Positions 22,171-35,600 of a stretch of DNA of 64,000 bases are shown here, one piece after another. Each line of letters starts with the position of its first letter. Within the stretch, counting starts at the first letter, position 1. Under the pieces are notes generated by a model. It did not search any database and had not been told where the DNA came from. It saw only the letters and a list, made by a program, of their open reading frames with translations. This stretch comes from Mycocentrospora acerina (Eukaryota; Ascomycota; Dothideomycetes; Pleosporales): the NCBI GenBank assembly GCA_022701365.1, contig JAKUHH010000025.1, forward strand, positions 372,001 through 436,000, given 5' to 3'. A program made the position numbers and the translations under genes.

Positions 22171-25100
22171 GCTTCTTTCATTCATATGCCGTATGCATTC
22201 CATGCGACGAGGACGGTCGTCGAAATTAATCGGGATAGATTCCCATCAGAGATTGCCTCTGTTTACTATATAGTGTTGCTTCTCTCAAATTTATCACCTC
22301 TCTGCGATTCAAGACTCTCATAAAGTGGCAATCGTTCACACGTCGTCACTCATCTCATCAACCTGCTATTAGGCTTGAACAGATTCGATAATTTACATGC
22401 CCTAGCACAGTGTTCTTCGTAGAGAATCATGTCGACCGAGAAATGGAAATTGTCTATGGCGAAAACTACGCAAATAGCATAATCCCATGGTCGTGTAAGA
22501 ATAAATTCCATTCTTTCTCAAAATACATTAGATGATATAACATAGCACCTTCTTGGCTTGCATAGAACAGTTGGATAGAGTCATGTCCTGACAGGTCCCA
22601 GCTTACGATGGGCTACGAGAAATCTTTGTTTTGGAAATGGCATAAATTTTAAAACTGTCTCATATACCTATTAGTGCATTTTCGGATTTTTTCTCTCGAT
22701 TTTTTCTGTGGTTCCAACCAGGGGTTGCGTCTTCTGCATCAGGTAGTTTTGGCGACATTTTAGTTGAAGCTAAAAAATTTACTTCACAATTTCACCTGAT
22801 ATTCAAACTGTAACCAATAATTATATTCATTGCCTGATTATTGTTAATCACGATTCATGCCCGTGGTATGTTTATATTTTAGGAAATGATTACGAGTCAG
22901 CTTGCGTACTCAGCCTGAAAAATCTTCGATGTTTCTCTATACTCGTCAGTCTCTGTTACTGTCTCCGACCAAATTTACCTACTTCATTCTGACTAATGTT
23001 TTCCATAATTATATCTTCCGTGCTCTTATCAATTTTACCTACTTTTTTTTCTTCGTTTTTCTTCATTCTCGTTCTTTCTTCTCTACGCTTTATTTCGGCT
23101 TTTTCTTGGTCCAGCTTGGTTTGAGCGGCTATTGGAAATGGTTAGTTAAAAGTTGAACCATACTTCGTTCACGTACATTTAAATACAAGAGGGTTGCTTA
23201 TGAACATGTGGCTCAAGTATTGGTTAAACCTCAAAGGTTTGGGTGTGTTGGTAACCTTTCTTCGATTAATGATTTATATCACTTTTGATGACTTCTTAGC
23301 GAATGCGAGTGTTGAGAGACAATATTAAATAAATGTATAAGAAAAGATGGAGTATTAAGATCATATTAATAGTGATCGTGATTAGTTCTCCTAACTAACA
23401 CAACAGAATGGTAAAGCCCAGAGAAAGAAGGCCCGACGACATGATGAAAGTCCGTTTCCCCCAAGCGAAAATACCTGAAACTACTGAATGATTAGATATC
23501 GTTAGTCTAGGGGAAGCGACATGGTCAAAGCTATGCTATCAATCGATTTGTAGCCGCACAGTGAACTTTTCCCCGGATATTGGACTCACATGACACGCTC
23601 GAGTCATGCTTCAAATATCGACCGATGGACAGAGAAAACTGCGACTCAATGGTAACAAGGTGGAACAAAAAATTGTTAACTGACAACTTTACGACGCTGA
23701 GATAGGCTGCTCTGAACCTGGGTATTATGTTCGATGAGCGCTGGGAGAGCCGTTAGAAGAGGCAGATGCAGTGGAAAGGCCACCACTCAATTCGTCCATT
23801 TAAGGAAGGATTTCTGAAGAGCTACCCAGGTCCCCCCAGCTAGCTCACTCCTTACGCCAGTAGCTTCCTCTAACCCAGCCATATTTATATAAGTGAGAGG
23901 GCTGGCGGAGACATGCATGCCGAGTCCCGTCACTACGAACGGTGTGCTAGAAGCGCCCGTTACTTGAATAGAAATTTGCTCAATACCCAATTGGCTGGAA
24001 GAGATACCCTAAAATGACAATTGAATCAGCAACGCGCAAAGCAAGGAGCAATATCTCTCAGTGAGTGAGGCCTTTGCCATTGTAATTCAAAATTAGAAGA
24101 TCCTTGTGTACTTGCATCCAAGTCTAAGAAATTTTTAGGCCCGAGTTTCTTCAGGTTGCTGATATGACTCTGAATAGGACTCGCAACTACAGTCTTTGGC
24201 CAACGTGTTGTTGAATGTAGAATGAGGCGCCACTATCTGCTATCCAAATCAAGTGACACCGACATCCTTAGATGCATATACTAATCTCAGAAGGGCAAGC
24301 ATAGCATATGTAACAGTGTAAATTGCAAGTCTAAAATCATCGGTATCACTCGCAGTTCCCCGAGATCCCGGTTTGACCTTGGGGGCGCTCTAGGCCAGGT
24401 ACTGTTAACTGACAACGTGCTGCCTGCTTGTCTTGGCTCCCTTGGATATTTTATGACGGTGGGATCTGTATACCACCAACTCCAGATCCAGGATGCGAGA
24501 TAATAATATTGCGATTGCTTGAAGCTTTCCGGTATTTCAAAGGTGAAGATGCTGCTTAAGCATTTTGCCACTGTGACTTCACCTTTGCTGGATATTCGTC
24601 TATTGACAGGAAAAGACGGTATGATGTTGTAAGAGCCTCAGCCTAGCCCCTAAACAAGCTGAATGAAGCGAAAATTCAGCCTCTTTCTGAGAGTAGAATT
24701 GTAGTAAGGCTGACTCGACATTTATCGGAGTTATGCTTAGTTAGGCAGCAGACGTTAGAGGCCTCTTAATGGTCTAATTCGTCAGAGAGATTGACGAAAG
24801 GAACGTATCACGCTCGTAAATCGGTGATTAGAAAAAAGGGTGAACGATTGGCGAAGAACGGGTTATTCCTCATGGTTGCCTAACTTCACTAGAAGATCCC
24901 AGTGTCCGAGATCATACACCCCCTCTTTCCACCTGACTCGGGCCTATAGGTACTGTAATGTGGCTGGCCAATCTAACAAATCTAGCACCTATAATTTGTT
25001 TTGTCCTCAAGGCTAGCAGACCATGATCACATTGAACAAGGGCTTGAAATTGAGAGTGGCGGGGAAAGAGCCGTCGCCTGGTCTGTGTAAGGCGGCCTGG

Positions 25101-25669
25101 CTAATTAAATGTCTAGAACCTTCGAAACGTCGAGCTATGACGAGGAATGTGTCTGTGGAAAGAGCAGAATCCGCGAAAGAATATCGGTAGGCCTCTCCCC
25201 TCCTCTTGTGGAAGAAACATAAAGTTGTGCACATTTGCGAGACCGATGAAATTTGAATACGATGCCTCACTTCCACACTGCAATTCGAGCTCCACTCAGG
25301 CCCCCAACCGCTTTCGTCGTCCCGAAAATCTGCTTATGCTGCGTTGGAAGAACAGGCCACGCCCACTTTGTTCCTATCTGGTATCCCCTTCTTGCCAGTC
25401 AAGAGTCGAATCATTAAGAAACAAAGGTATTTAGGCCTGGCTAGTTGCTAGTGTATCAGTTTCGACCCATTCTTGGCTAAATTTCGAACAATATGCATTT
25501 GACTGTATCACAAACAAAATCCCATTGTAACAAGGAGAAAAAGAGTCTTTTCGTGTCTACTATACATGTTAATGTACATTTATGAGAACCGTTACTTACG
25601 GTTCTCATCTCCGATCAGCTATGCACTCGTATCGACTCATCGATCTGAATCGCAAGTGAGATTCCACGC
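22171..25669. other. Gene-poor AT-rich region with possible decayed coding patches
   Basis: About 3.5 kb without a gene that can be assembled. A pyrimidine-rich tract lies at about 23040-23115. The minus strand between 24571 and 23787 shows protein-like frames broken by stops (see findings). A short inverted repeat (GCTGAAT / ATTCAGC, 9-nt spacer) lies near 24658. No transposase or reverse-transcriptase motif was seen. Confidence 0.5.
25582..25608. repeat. Perfect 11-bp inverted repeat (hairpin) downstream of coq2
   Basis: The arms ATGAGAACCGT and ACGGTTCTCAT are exact reverse complements around a 5-nt loop TACTT. The element lies 62 nt past the coq2 stop codon on the minus strand, so it is likely in the 3' untranslated region or at its end. 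Confidence 0.8.
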
Positions 25670-26926
25670 CTAGACAAGCTCCAGCTTCTGAGTCTTCTCA
25701 TCTTCCTCGTCATACCATCCCAGCAGATGCACGCCGTACTCGCACGCCAACCCAGCCGCAATTGCCCCACCAGTAAACCATGCGCCGTTTACAAACCACC
25801 ACCAACAGTTCTTGACGTCCTTCAGCTTCACCCGCCATATCATTGTCGCAAGTGTAGCTGCCGCCCCTCCACATGACCCCACGAAGAAAACTGGTCCTAG
25901 GCCCGCTGCAACGCCCGTAGCAGATAGAAGTCCGAGTTGTACTGCAGCCAAGCCTGACAATACGACCTTGGTCTCTTTCTCGTGTTTTAGAGCGATGGAT
26001 TTGATACCCGCCTTAACGTCATCTTTGATATCCATATGCGCGTAGATCATGTCATATAGTACCGTCCACGCAACATTGCTCCCATACAGACACGCTGCAG
26101 CTGTAAGCGCTGCTTGGTTGGCGAGGAGGTCAATACCAAGAGCTGGGAATCCAAGCATAGCACCCCAAGAGAAGGTCAAGCCAAGAACGAATTGCGGATA
26201 GTACGTCACCCGCTTCGCCAAAGGGTATAAGGTAACGAATACCAGTGATGGGGTAGCATACCAAAAGCACTCCCATGGTAGTGACAACAACACAGCCAGG
26301 CCTGTCGTTAGTTGGCCACCAAGGAAAACAATGGCCTGCTGCGGTGTGATGGCTCGTCTAGCAATAGGGCGCAGGCGAGTCCGAGCAACATGCGGGTCGA
26401 GATTACGATCCCAGAGATCGTTGATAGTGCAGCCTGCACCACGCATGACTAGAGCGCCAGTGAAGAATAGAGCTGTGGTGCTGATGACTGTAGAGGGTGC
26501 GACGATGGGCACAGTCATTGTGGCGGCAAGAAGGGTGCTGAAAAGACAGGGGAAGAAAAGATAGTAGGTCCCTGCGGGCTTGTCGAGACGCATGAGTTCA
26601 GCATAGGGGACAGCCTTCTTGGGGAAGTAGGAAAGGAGCCCAGTTGTTGGAGGAACGTATGCTGGTAGAGTTGGTGTATCTTGGGTTGTCATTGTTGTCA
26701 TGCTATAGCGTGACGTCAACAAGTTTTTGGATACCGGTATACTCGGTCTAAAGAGTATGACATGACTCGGTTTGACGAGCTGTGTAACCTGTTGTCGGTA
26801 TTTGATGGGCAGTGTTGTTGTTGATGACAGCCCATTCATGTAGGCACGGACATTTACCACACGAATCCAAGGTAGCGTTGACGAGTGGCCGCAAGCGCGC
26901 CGGAGTACCAGTCCAGATAGACTCAT
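25670..26926 (-). CDS. coq2: 4-hydroxybenzoate polyprenyltransferase COQ2, mitochondrial
   Basis: COQ2 joins the polyprenyl tail to 4-hydroxybenzoate in ubiquinone synthesis, in the inner mitochondrial membrane. A single exon encodes 418 aa. The first 75-odd residues are basic and hydroxylated, a mitochondrial presequence. The two Mg-diphosphate motifs of the UbiA family are clear: GAGCTINDLWDRNLDPHVAR (NDxxDxxxD) and YDMIYAHMDIKDD (DxxYxxxDxxDD). The family segment LRLDKPAGTYY is present as MRLDKPAGTYYLFFPC, and about eight hydrophobic helices follow. The C-terminus ends KTQKLELV. Length is normal. Divergent from the JmjC gene over 548 bp. Confidence 0.96.
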   Translation of the reverse strand: MSLSGLVLRRACGHSSTLPWIRVVNVRAYMNGLSSTTTLPIKYRQQVTQLVKPSHVILFRPSIPVSKNLLTSRYSMTTMTTQDTPTLPAYVPPTTGLLSYFPKKAVPYAELMRLDKPAGTYYLFFPCLFSTLLAATMTVPIVAPSTVISTTALFFTGALVMRGAGCTINDLWDRNLDPHVARTRLRPIARRAITPQQAIVFLGGQLTTGLAVLLSLPWECFWYATPSLVFVTLYPLAKRVTYYPQFVLGLTFSWGAMLGFPALGIDLLANQAALTAAACLYGSNVAWTVLYDMIYAHMDIKDDVKAGIKSIALKHEKETKVVLSGLAAVQLGLLSATGVAAGLGPVFFVGSCGGAAATLATMIWRVKLKDVKNCWWWFVNGAWFTGGAIAAGLACEYGVHLLGWYDEEDEKTQKLELV

Positions 26927-27474
26927 CTTGAGCTGCTGAAGAAGCTATGACTATAGTGAAAATGTTTAAGAATCAGAATTTGTTGATGTTGACACTAATT
27001 GCGTTGAGAAATTCGACGCTGGCCAATGCTATAGTCGGCCGCCAGGTCTGGTACGTGTGCGTGTGTGAAGGTCAGAGAATTAACATGATCGAGGATGGAG
27101 AAACGTGTAGTTGGTTTAGTTGCTAGAACACATCGCCATGGCAGTGTTTTTCAGCCTACGAAGACTGCAGATGGAGTGAAGTCGTTGGCATTCATCAGCA
27201 CGCTAGACAATCAAGTTAAGTGGGGCTCAAACACTTCGACCTAGGCTTGGCTTGGTTCCGTCGCGTCACTCCAACTTATCTCTCTTCTCGCTGCGACCCG
27301 CGACGAATGTTCGCCTGTCCCATAATCTGGTAGCCTCACGGGAGTGTCACGCGCGCGAGAATTGACTTCATCCATGCGTGATTTGATGACTGCGACTGCG
27401 CCAGGGACATAGTTGACACTCAGTTGCACTCACTACGCGCCTGCTGCAGCAAGCAGGCCCAAGAACCAAACGAT
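26927..27474. promoter_or_regulatory. Divergent promoter region coq2 / JmjC gene
   Basis: The 548-bp stretch between two start codons presumably holds both promoters. No clear TATA box or repeat was seen. Confidence 0.55.
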
Positions 27475-30400
27475 ATGCCCGCCTCGCGACCCCGGGCTTC
27501 ATTTGAGCCCATTCCGCCTGATTTTGATGTGCGCACCTTCGTCGAGACAGCGGACAAGTTTCAGTATGTAGACCGAATCTCGTACGAGATGATCGCCAAC
27601 AACGGCACCGAGCAGTTCGAGAAGCTCATTCTGCTACATGTCATAATCGGCGGGAAACCGCTGGTCATTGACGGCTTCGAGGAGGTGTTGGATCCGTGGA
27701 CCTTTACCCCCTCGTGGCTGCGCGACAACCATGGCGACAAAGGTAGACAACTTGCCCCAAGCTAACGTCTAGCCAACATAGCTAAGATATGATGCAGTCG
27801 AGAGCGCGCGCAATCTCACCACAAAGGCTGACATACCGCTCACGTTAAAGCACTACCTCAATCACTTGAGCAAACTCACTGACCAGTTCTTCGACGCACC
27901 CGAGCGATATCGTGACAAAAAACGCCAGCGCATCTACCTCAAGGACATTGACTGCCCTCAGGTGTGGCAAGACAAGCTGAAGGAGCAGATTCCCCCTGGT
28001 CTGTTCTACCTCAACGAGAGCACCGGCGAGACTGGGGGGGCTGGCGCGCTGGACGAGTCCTGCGGCCGCAAGGGCCGCGGCATTGCGCGCGCCGGGGACC
28101 TCATGAGCAGCCTGCCACCTGAAATGCGCGCCGAGAATCTCATGTGTTATGTTGGGCACGAAGGCACGTATACACCATCACACCGGGAGATGTGTGCATC
28201 TCTGGGTCAGAATATCATGGTGAATGCCTCAGGACAAATTAGCGAAGACGGCAAGCCTGAACGACCAGGCTCTTCCATCTGGTTTATGACTGAGACATCG
28301 GACAGACACCTTGTCTCCGAATATTGGCTTTCTGTCTTGGGTCACGATATTGAAGTTGAGAATCACTTCGCCCAGCTTATTGCATGGAAGAAGGCGCCAT
28401 TCAAGACATACGTGGTCGAGCAGCGGCCAGGAGACTTTATCCTTATCCCGCCTTTGGCGCCCCATCAAGTCTGGAATCGCGGTACTCGCACCATGAAGAT
28501 CGCTTGGAATCGCACGACTGTCGAAACTCTCGAGCTTGCCCTTCAAGAAGCGCTGCCCAATTCCCGGATTGTGTGTCGTGATGAGCAGTACAAAAACAAG
28601 GCCATCATTTATTACACCCTAGTCAAATACTCAGGTCTCATCAAGTCTGCTCGAGCCCAAGTAGAAATTGGAGGTATACAGGCAGACGGAGTCCAGCGCT
28701 CCGTCAAGGTACGCCAAGTTCAGCGAGACTTCAAGAGATTGTTTGATCTGTTCAAGAGTATCATGCTGTCTGAGATGTTTGCACCCGATTCTCATGAGCA
28801 TACTGAACTCTTGCCCTACGATAGTAATGTTACATGTGCCTATTGTCGGTGCAACATTTTTAATCGATTCTTAAGTTGCAAAACATGCAAAAATTTGTTT
28901 AGCTCTGAGATTGAAGAGCCCTATGATGTATGCATGGATTGCTACTGCATGGGTCGCAGCTGCGGATGTCAATCTGGTTACACTTGGGTCGAACAGTGGA
29001 AGTGGAAGAACTTGACGCACAAGTACGAAGAATGGCGTGCGCAAATTATTGATATTGACGGACATGTGACGGAAAAGACACCACTACCTCTACTAGAGGA
29101 GCGTCGTTATCTAGGCAAAAAGACCCTCGCTCAAGTATGCCAGGAACAACTGCGAGTGCGACCGTTTGTGGATATCACAAGTCTACAGCCTGAGATCACG
29201 TCCGAAGACGAGGAGCCTGTGATCGACGAGCACGGATACGTCAAGAAATCCACGAACAAGAAATCGAAACAGTGGCTCAGCAAGCACAGATCCTGCCACT
29301 TTTGTCTTCATAGGCATCCAAATTGGAAGATGGCCTTCTGTTCCGGCTGTGATCTGGCTTTCTGTTATGGAACACTGTTTCGCGCACACGACATTATGCC
29401 CTTGAGTATTATGGAGAATACCAGCTGGCTATGTCCACACTGCAGGAGAGTATGTAACACAGGCGCATGCCGACGAGACCCTCGACAGTACGCATATGAA
29501 CCCAAAGGTACCCTTCTTGGACACGACACCAAGAAAGTCGCTGATCCTCGCTCGGTTGAATGCCTCGTTGACTTTAGCGTCTCCAACCTGAACTGGCTTC
29601 GAGATGAAGAAGGAATAGGTCAGAACGCGATGCAGCGACGATTGCATCAAGCAGAGATGGACAAGATGGCGGACCCCTCACTTGACGCGCGTTACATTGA
29701 CGAGGATCATGCCTACATTCATAACGGCATCGCATATTCACCTGTGGAAGATACCAACAGTCGTTTCAACGGGATGGGTGATGGTGTTGTTCGCTCTGGT
29801 TATGATAACCCATCTGCTCTTGACGGTAACAACGATGACTTTGAGGCATACTACCCAGACCCTAACATGAACGGTGACATACCACGGCTGGGTCAAAAAC
29901 GTGGCAGAAACGACACTGGGGGTGAAGATGATCATAGAATTCAAAAAGGTAAATCCAAAAAGCACAAAACTAAAGACGAGATTGCGCAGCCGCTTCAACC
30001 AAAACATGCGTCCGGCAAACAGTACCAGAAGGAGGTGGAGAAAAAGTTACTAGAAGAAGCAAGGCGCGAGGATCGCTTCATTCTCGTAGCGGCGAGGATG
30101 AGGGGCAAGTCGAAGATCGTAAAACTATCCTTAAGTGCCGACCACTTGTATGAGTTGGAACAAAGACTAGTCATAAGGCACTCTCAGCCTGTACAATTGG
30201 CCACATCGGAGGAAAAGGATACCACCGAGAACATGCGATCTATTATCTTATCTGACGTGTTGCCCAAACCAAAACCCATTAACCATGTGGCAAACAAAGA
30301 CAACGGGCCCAAGACCTACCGAGTGCGCGTTGAAGAAGATCAGGCATATGCCTCCAAAAGGCGACATACCGACACACTTGGAACTGTGAAGCCTGGCAAG

Positions 30401-31396
30401 TCACGCGGTGCCTATAGACAATTTGAGGAGATTACTCTCGACTCTGACGAAGAGTGTGGTATTGATGATGACGGAGACGAAGGCGAATATGCTAGACGGC
30501 CGCATGGACGGGCATCAAACTGGCTTGCTCGCAAAAATGTTGGCGAGGAAGACCTGCCAACCGAACTACCACCAGATTTCAGGGATGGCGACGTGCGGCC
30601 CAATCGTGAGCGGGATAGAGAGCGTAATCGAGCGTATAAGGAGCGAAAAAAGACTATGCCTGTCAAATCGTCAAAGAGTGGAGCCAGACCTGTCGGTCGA
30701 CCCCCGAAGCAATCGAGCCAAAATAGCAAAGGCAAGCTGTCTAATGAGAATAGTACTCAACAAGGGAACCATAAATCTAGCGAAGCTGTCATTCTAGCTA
30801 AGCAGACCGCTGCAGCAGCTTTGGAGGCTCGACGCAGAGTTGAGGAAGAGCAAGCTCGGTTGGAAACTGTCACACGTGAAGTTGAGGAGAATCTACGTGC
30901 AAAGATTGCGTTATTCGATGGTTCCAACGGCGATGACGATGACCAATACACAAATGACTTTCTCTCAAGTCTCGCAATGGAGGAAACAAATGTATCAGGG
31001 CAACTATCAGAAGGAAGAGGAGGAGGACTCTCTGAACCTATACCAAAGTCCACCCATCAGTCTGTTCGTGCGCAAACGACCAATTCTACTCTCGCTCAAT
31101 CTGGCACAGATGGCAAGAAAATCAAGACTGTCTCCTTGAGTACCAAACGTGGTGTCGAGCCCTCGACTAGGAGAGCCACGTCCACGGTTGTTCAGGTCCC
31201 GGCCCCTAGCTTTACAAGCATCAATCAAAGGGCTATGGATTTGAGTGATTCGGAATCTGATTCAGATGTACCCGCCAGCGCGCCTGTACAAAAGAAACCT
31301 CTCGGGAGGCCTCCAACGAAGAGGGGGACAATCGTTCCGACTCGGGGCTCAAGTTCGGGTAAGAGGGGTAGAGGAAGGCCACGGAAATTAGTGTAA
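27475..31396 (+). CDS. JmjC-domain chromatin protein with CXXC-type zinc fingers and AT-hooks
   Basis: Two exons (27475-27742, 27798-31396) give 1288 aa. Residues about 170-330 form the JmjC fold: the Fe(II) ligands appear as His218-x-Glu220 (SHRE) and distal His312 (PPLAPHQVWN), suggesting a 2-oxoglutarate oxygenase, probably a histone demethylase. Around residues 440-500 is a first Cys cluster (CAYCRCNIFNRFLSCKTC, CMDCYCMGRSCGC). Around 590-700 is a zf-4CXXC_R1-like finger (CHFCLHR, CSGCDLAFC, CPHCRRVCNTGACRR). The C-terminal third is charged and disordered, with AT-hook cores GRPPK, GRPPTKRG and KRGRGRPRKL, plus a coiled segment rich in Glu/Ala. The organisation suggests a nuclear, DNA-binding chromatin modifier. 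Target residue is unknown. The start is the first ATG in frame. Confidence 0.92.
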
Positions 31397-32656
31397 GACA
31401 GAACCACAAGACTGTTGAATTTTGAGAAGATTTTTTTCTTAGAAAATAGGCCGTGTTACATCTAGCTCGCATACTTTCAATAGGGGAAGGGGGGTGTAAG
31501 CCTCTATCGGCTTGGCTGTAATGCAAGGACTAAGTCCAATTTACCAATGTTCAATCCACACACAGGGGAGAGCTTCTTGTGTTAAATTTTGACAACACGA
31601 GGTTTTTCTGTTTCTACTTCTGCAAACGCACCAAGAGATTTCTGTACTATAGGTACTTGCAACACAATAACCTCAAATAATAAGCGTCACAAAAAAAATT
31701 ATACTTACATGATTGGCCATCAAATCTACTCGCATAAAAAGGGGTGAGTTTTGACCACATCTCATGTTTCAATCAAGGTACGACGAGCATGACGTGAGAT
31801 GGCAAATCAATCCTAAATATGATGAGCGATTCTATGCTGCTCTACTACAACCTGGTAACGGGATTGCTTTAGGGATTGGGAGATTGCGTAAAAACTATTA
31901 GGCTTCTCAAGTGTAAGCTCAAGGAGAGAAGGCTCGTAGCATTGAATAAGGGGGGGGGGTTGTAAATTGGATTCATATTGAAATCTTACAGTGCGGTCTA
32001 GATGTCGACAAGGCGTTTGAAGGAACGGGAATAACCCTAATATGACGATCTTTTAAGTGTTGCAGAATATCTAATCACCAGCTATCTCTGACCAGCATTC
32101 GGCGTACAATGCTCATACGATTGCAATCCATGTCCATGCCTCTCAATATATCGCATGCATGTACCGAGTACGCAAATACCTTCTTTATGCACCAGGCGCT
32201 CTCAGTGCCAGGCTTCACTTACACACCCTTCCTCTCTCTCATCGGCCTCATATCTCCGACTCTCGCTCTTCATCTACCTTGCCCTATCATCATCATGTCA
32301 CACGTACCCCCGCACCCACCACCTACCCACTGTCTACCAACCCTTCTTCTCTTCGCCATAACCCAAACACCAGGCCCCTGGCTCGCCTGTACGACACTAC
32401 CCAGGCGCCACACCCCCGGTAAACCACAGTCAAGACGTACACGGGCGCTTGAGCTTGCAGCATAGACAGCCGCGCCACAACCCTACATTTAGGCGTCCCG
32501 CCTCATCTCATCTCGGAGACACGATGTCGTGACCACCCACTCGATCCACGCACCATCCACCCATCCTGAACCCCCCCTCCCCCTCCCTCTTCCAACCCAA
32601 ATCCGCGGGCGGATGACGTCTCCGCCATCAATCGCACACCTACCTCCCACTATACC

Positions 32657-32677
32657 TTTTATTTATTTATTTATTTT
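32657..32677. repeat. TTTA tetranucleotide microsatellite
   Basis: About five tandem TTTA/ATTT units between a C-rich stretch and a GC-rich stretch. Confidence 0.8.
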
Positions 32678-35600
32678 ACCGCGTTCCGCGCGGCGGAAGA
32701 ATTAGCGTTAAGCAAGGAGCTGACAAACGATTTGAAAATGTGTTGCGTTTATCTGGTCTGGGCATGGTATCTCTGGGCATGCGCATGTGCATGTAGGTAG
32801 TCGTCTTACTTTTCTTGCCAGCAGGGGTGCGTCTTACACACGTGAAGCGCTGGGGGAGGGGGGCGGTCAGACGTATCCGGAGCCCTGGCAGTGGGAGATG
32901 GACTACACGTGGGAGAGTGCGTGCGGCGGTTGAGAGGAGAAGGATGCATGGCTGCGGCGTGGTAGGCTTGGGAGGTGATGCGGGTGTGCGGCGTGGGCAA
33001 TGGAGGGAGAGGAAGCGAAGAGGAAGGTGGGAAAGTGGTGGCGGTTGGTGTTTCGGGGATTCTGAGGTGGGAAGTGGGCAGTAGGGTGCTGGGGTGTGGT
33101 TTGAGAGATTGACTATTGGATGGGGGTTTGATTGAAAAGTTTGGTAGGGAGGATTGAGGGGTCAGCCTACAAATGTGGTGGTGTTGGTTGGAACGACAAA
33201 TGGGGGAACTAGAGGCGAACGAAAGAACATTAGCTTATCTGTTAATTACTCCCAAAGGACTGTGCTGTTTTTTCCTTCGTATTTCGAGATGATTGTCAAG
33301 TTGATACTCTCCCCACTAGTCTTAATAATGGTCATCTTGATGCCTACCTGACACCAGGTGCCTCTCAAGCCGAATTAAACACCGAGTTTTCTCCAATCTT
33401 GTATTCTGCAACGATTGCGTAAGCTAAGGCGCTATGATAAATTTGTCGCACGAATTAGCCCTTGAGAACTCGGCGGGTTCTTGCTGGCCGAAGTAAAGTC
33501 ATTACCGTTCTGCAAATTTTCCCAACCCCATAATGTGGAAACTTCGCATTCGCAAATATGGACTCAAGAGTACGTAAGCTTGTTTGAGCGCACAAACCAA
33601 ACTGCAGTATTGGCGTAAAAGCTACCACATTCACGCGGTTGAATGTACTAGCCTGCAAGTGACTACAGTCAAGTATGTGGAACGATCCTATAGCATCTTA
33701 GCGGGGTCCACAGTATTGTGGTTGCAGACGTTATTCGTATACTTGACACGAAAGAGGATGAGCTTGCAGCTGCTCTTTGAGACCCCGAGATGCGGTTCAA
33801 GCGTCGAGCTAAAGGCTAGGAATGACTCGACTGATACCGCACTGTGCCACAGAAACATCAAAGCCGCTCGGATAATCAGATTTTGCCTCGCTATATCCGA
33901 AGACGGTGGATAAATACCTCGGGATGTGTAATCGGATGAGGAGGGCTCGACATACCTTCCCACTTGGGCAGTGATGGAAAGCGAATAACCTGTGATGACC
34001 CTCCGCACAACTCTGACGGCATAGGTAACTGTACCTATGGTGTGATGGGGGGATGCGAATACCAGTTTGGGACGGAGTGTGGAGTTTGCTTTGACCATAA
34101 GCATGGTATTATTTCAAGGTTGGAAAGCTCGACCTTCCTTGACTTCACCGATACTCTCGTATGAGATTTTTTTTATCGGACACGCCGCCATCCTCTCCAT
34201 GCACACGAATTGTGCAATTTGAAGAAAACTACCTGGCCCTATCGTTAGTGTTGCGAGTGCGTGCTTATGCTCGTGCCGGATACCTGGCTCCAAGCGTTTC
34301 CATGCGATATAGCAGGCTGATATGGAATGGTGGCATGGGATATAACGAATATCCCTACCCAAACAAGTACATTTTAGACTTTGATCACTTGCAGTCGAGA
34401 ATCCTTCTCTTCTCACGCAAGGCCTGTCACACCGTTCAGGTCGAACCTTGAAGTTTGCAGCCCGTGGCAAAGTTGTTCAAACGATCGCCAGTAGTGTCGT
34501 CCCGAGTGCTGGCCGAGTGGACATGGAGTTATTTGAATCCCCTCTTTTCAACGGCATATGCACAGTGGCAATCTTCATGTCGTCAGGATCAGCGTCTGCA
34601 TGGGCTGTTACGAGACTTGAGACGGGAGTGCCCGACCTACAGGCAACTGCATCCTACGACTACTCAATGCCGAGATTTACCACGCTGTCCCTGCTTTCAC
34701 GATAACCGCCTCTCTGCAGCACACGCCGTGGCTGAAGTGTTCGAGACCTCGTGCTCTAACCCCAACGGTCCGAGTCATTTGTGTTGGCTTCACCGACACT
34801 TGCGAATCGACACTACATGACCCCACTCAACGCACGCGACTCGGGCGCTGTCACGCCGAACATGGAGAGAGAGAAGACGACCCGACAGAGACCGCAGTTG
34901 AATGTACGGGCAGTGTCGGCGTTGTGCGCAAACGACAGCCTTGATGAGTCGAAACACGCAGCAGGGAACATGGGTTTCAGAGCCACTCACATCAAACTCG
35001 GCCATGGCTGTAGGATTTGCGCGACTCATGGATGGTGGATGGATCGACCCCATTGTCTATCTTGAGCCAAGTAGAAGATGAGCAGTGTTGTCAGCGACGC
35101 AAAGTGTGCAGTAGTGTTGCGAAGTTTTGCCCACTCGGGGCTAACCGCTGCTCATGTCAGAAGCCACAAGTGGGCGGCGTAGTGAAGCAAAACGCACAGG
35201 CGCCAGCGTCACACGAGTTTTGCAACGCCATCGTTCACGCCAGCGGGCCGCTAGCCAAACCAACTCGGTCGCCACGTGCTGTAGCCCCTGGCGTGTCCAC
35301 ATGCAGCAGACGGGTGGCATGAGTCGAGGGTGCAAAGTTCTCCTACTGTTTAGGTAGACGGTTCCTGTTGATGGGAAACTCCTCGGCAAAAGATGGCTCG
35401 AAAATATTCCCTGCGCGCGCCTATAGCATCTGAACCTAGGCAGCGGCACCTATTGATCGCTGTCAGACCAGCATAGACGGTGCGGAAACGGAACTTGGGT
35501 TGCGGCAGCTAGTGAAAGAGCAGTCACTTTGTGTATCCTTGTATTCACGGATTTTGGCTGAACGCACGAAAACACTGGCGGTGCAGTCATTCAGGGGCAA

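Noticed and set aside
33584..34820. Several 100-140 codon frames on both strands
   Set aside because: Overlapping on opposite strands, no splice-consistent extension and no recognisable motif.
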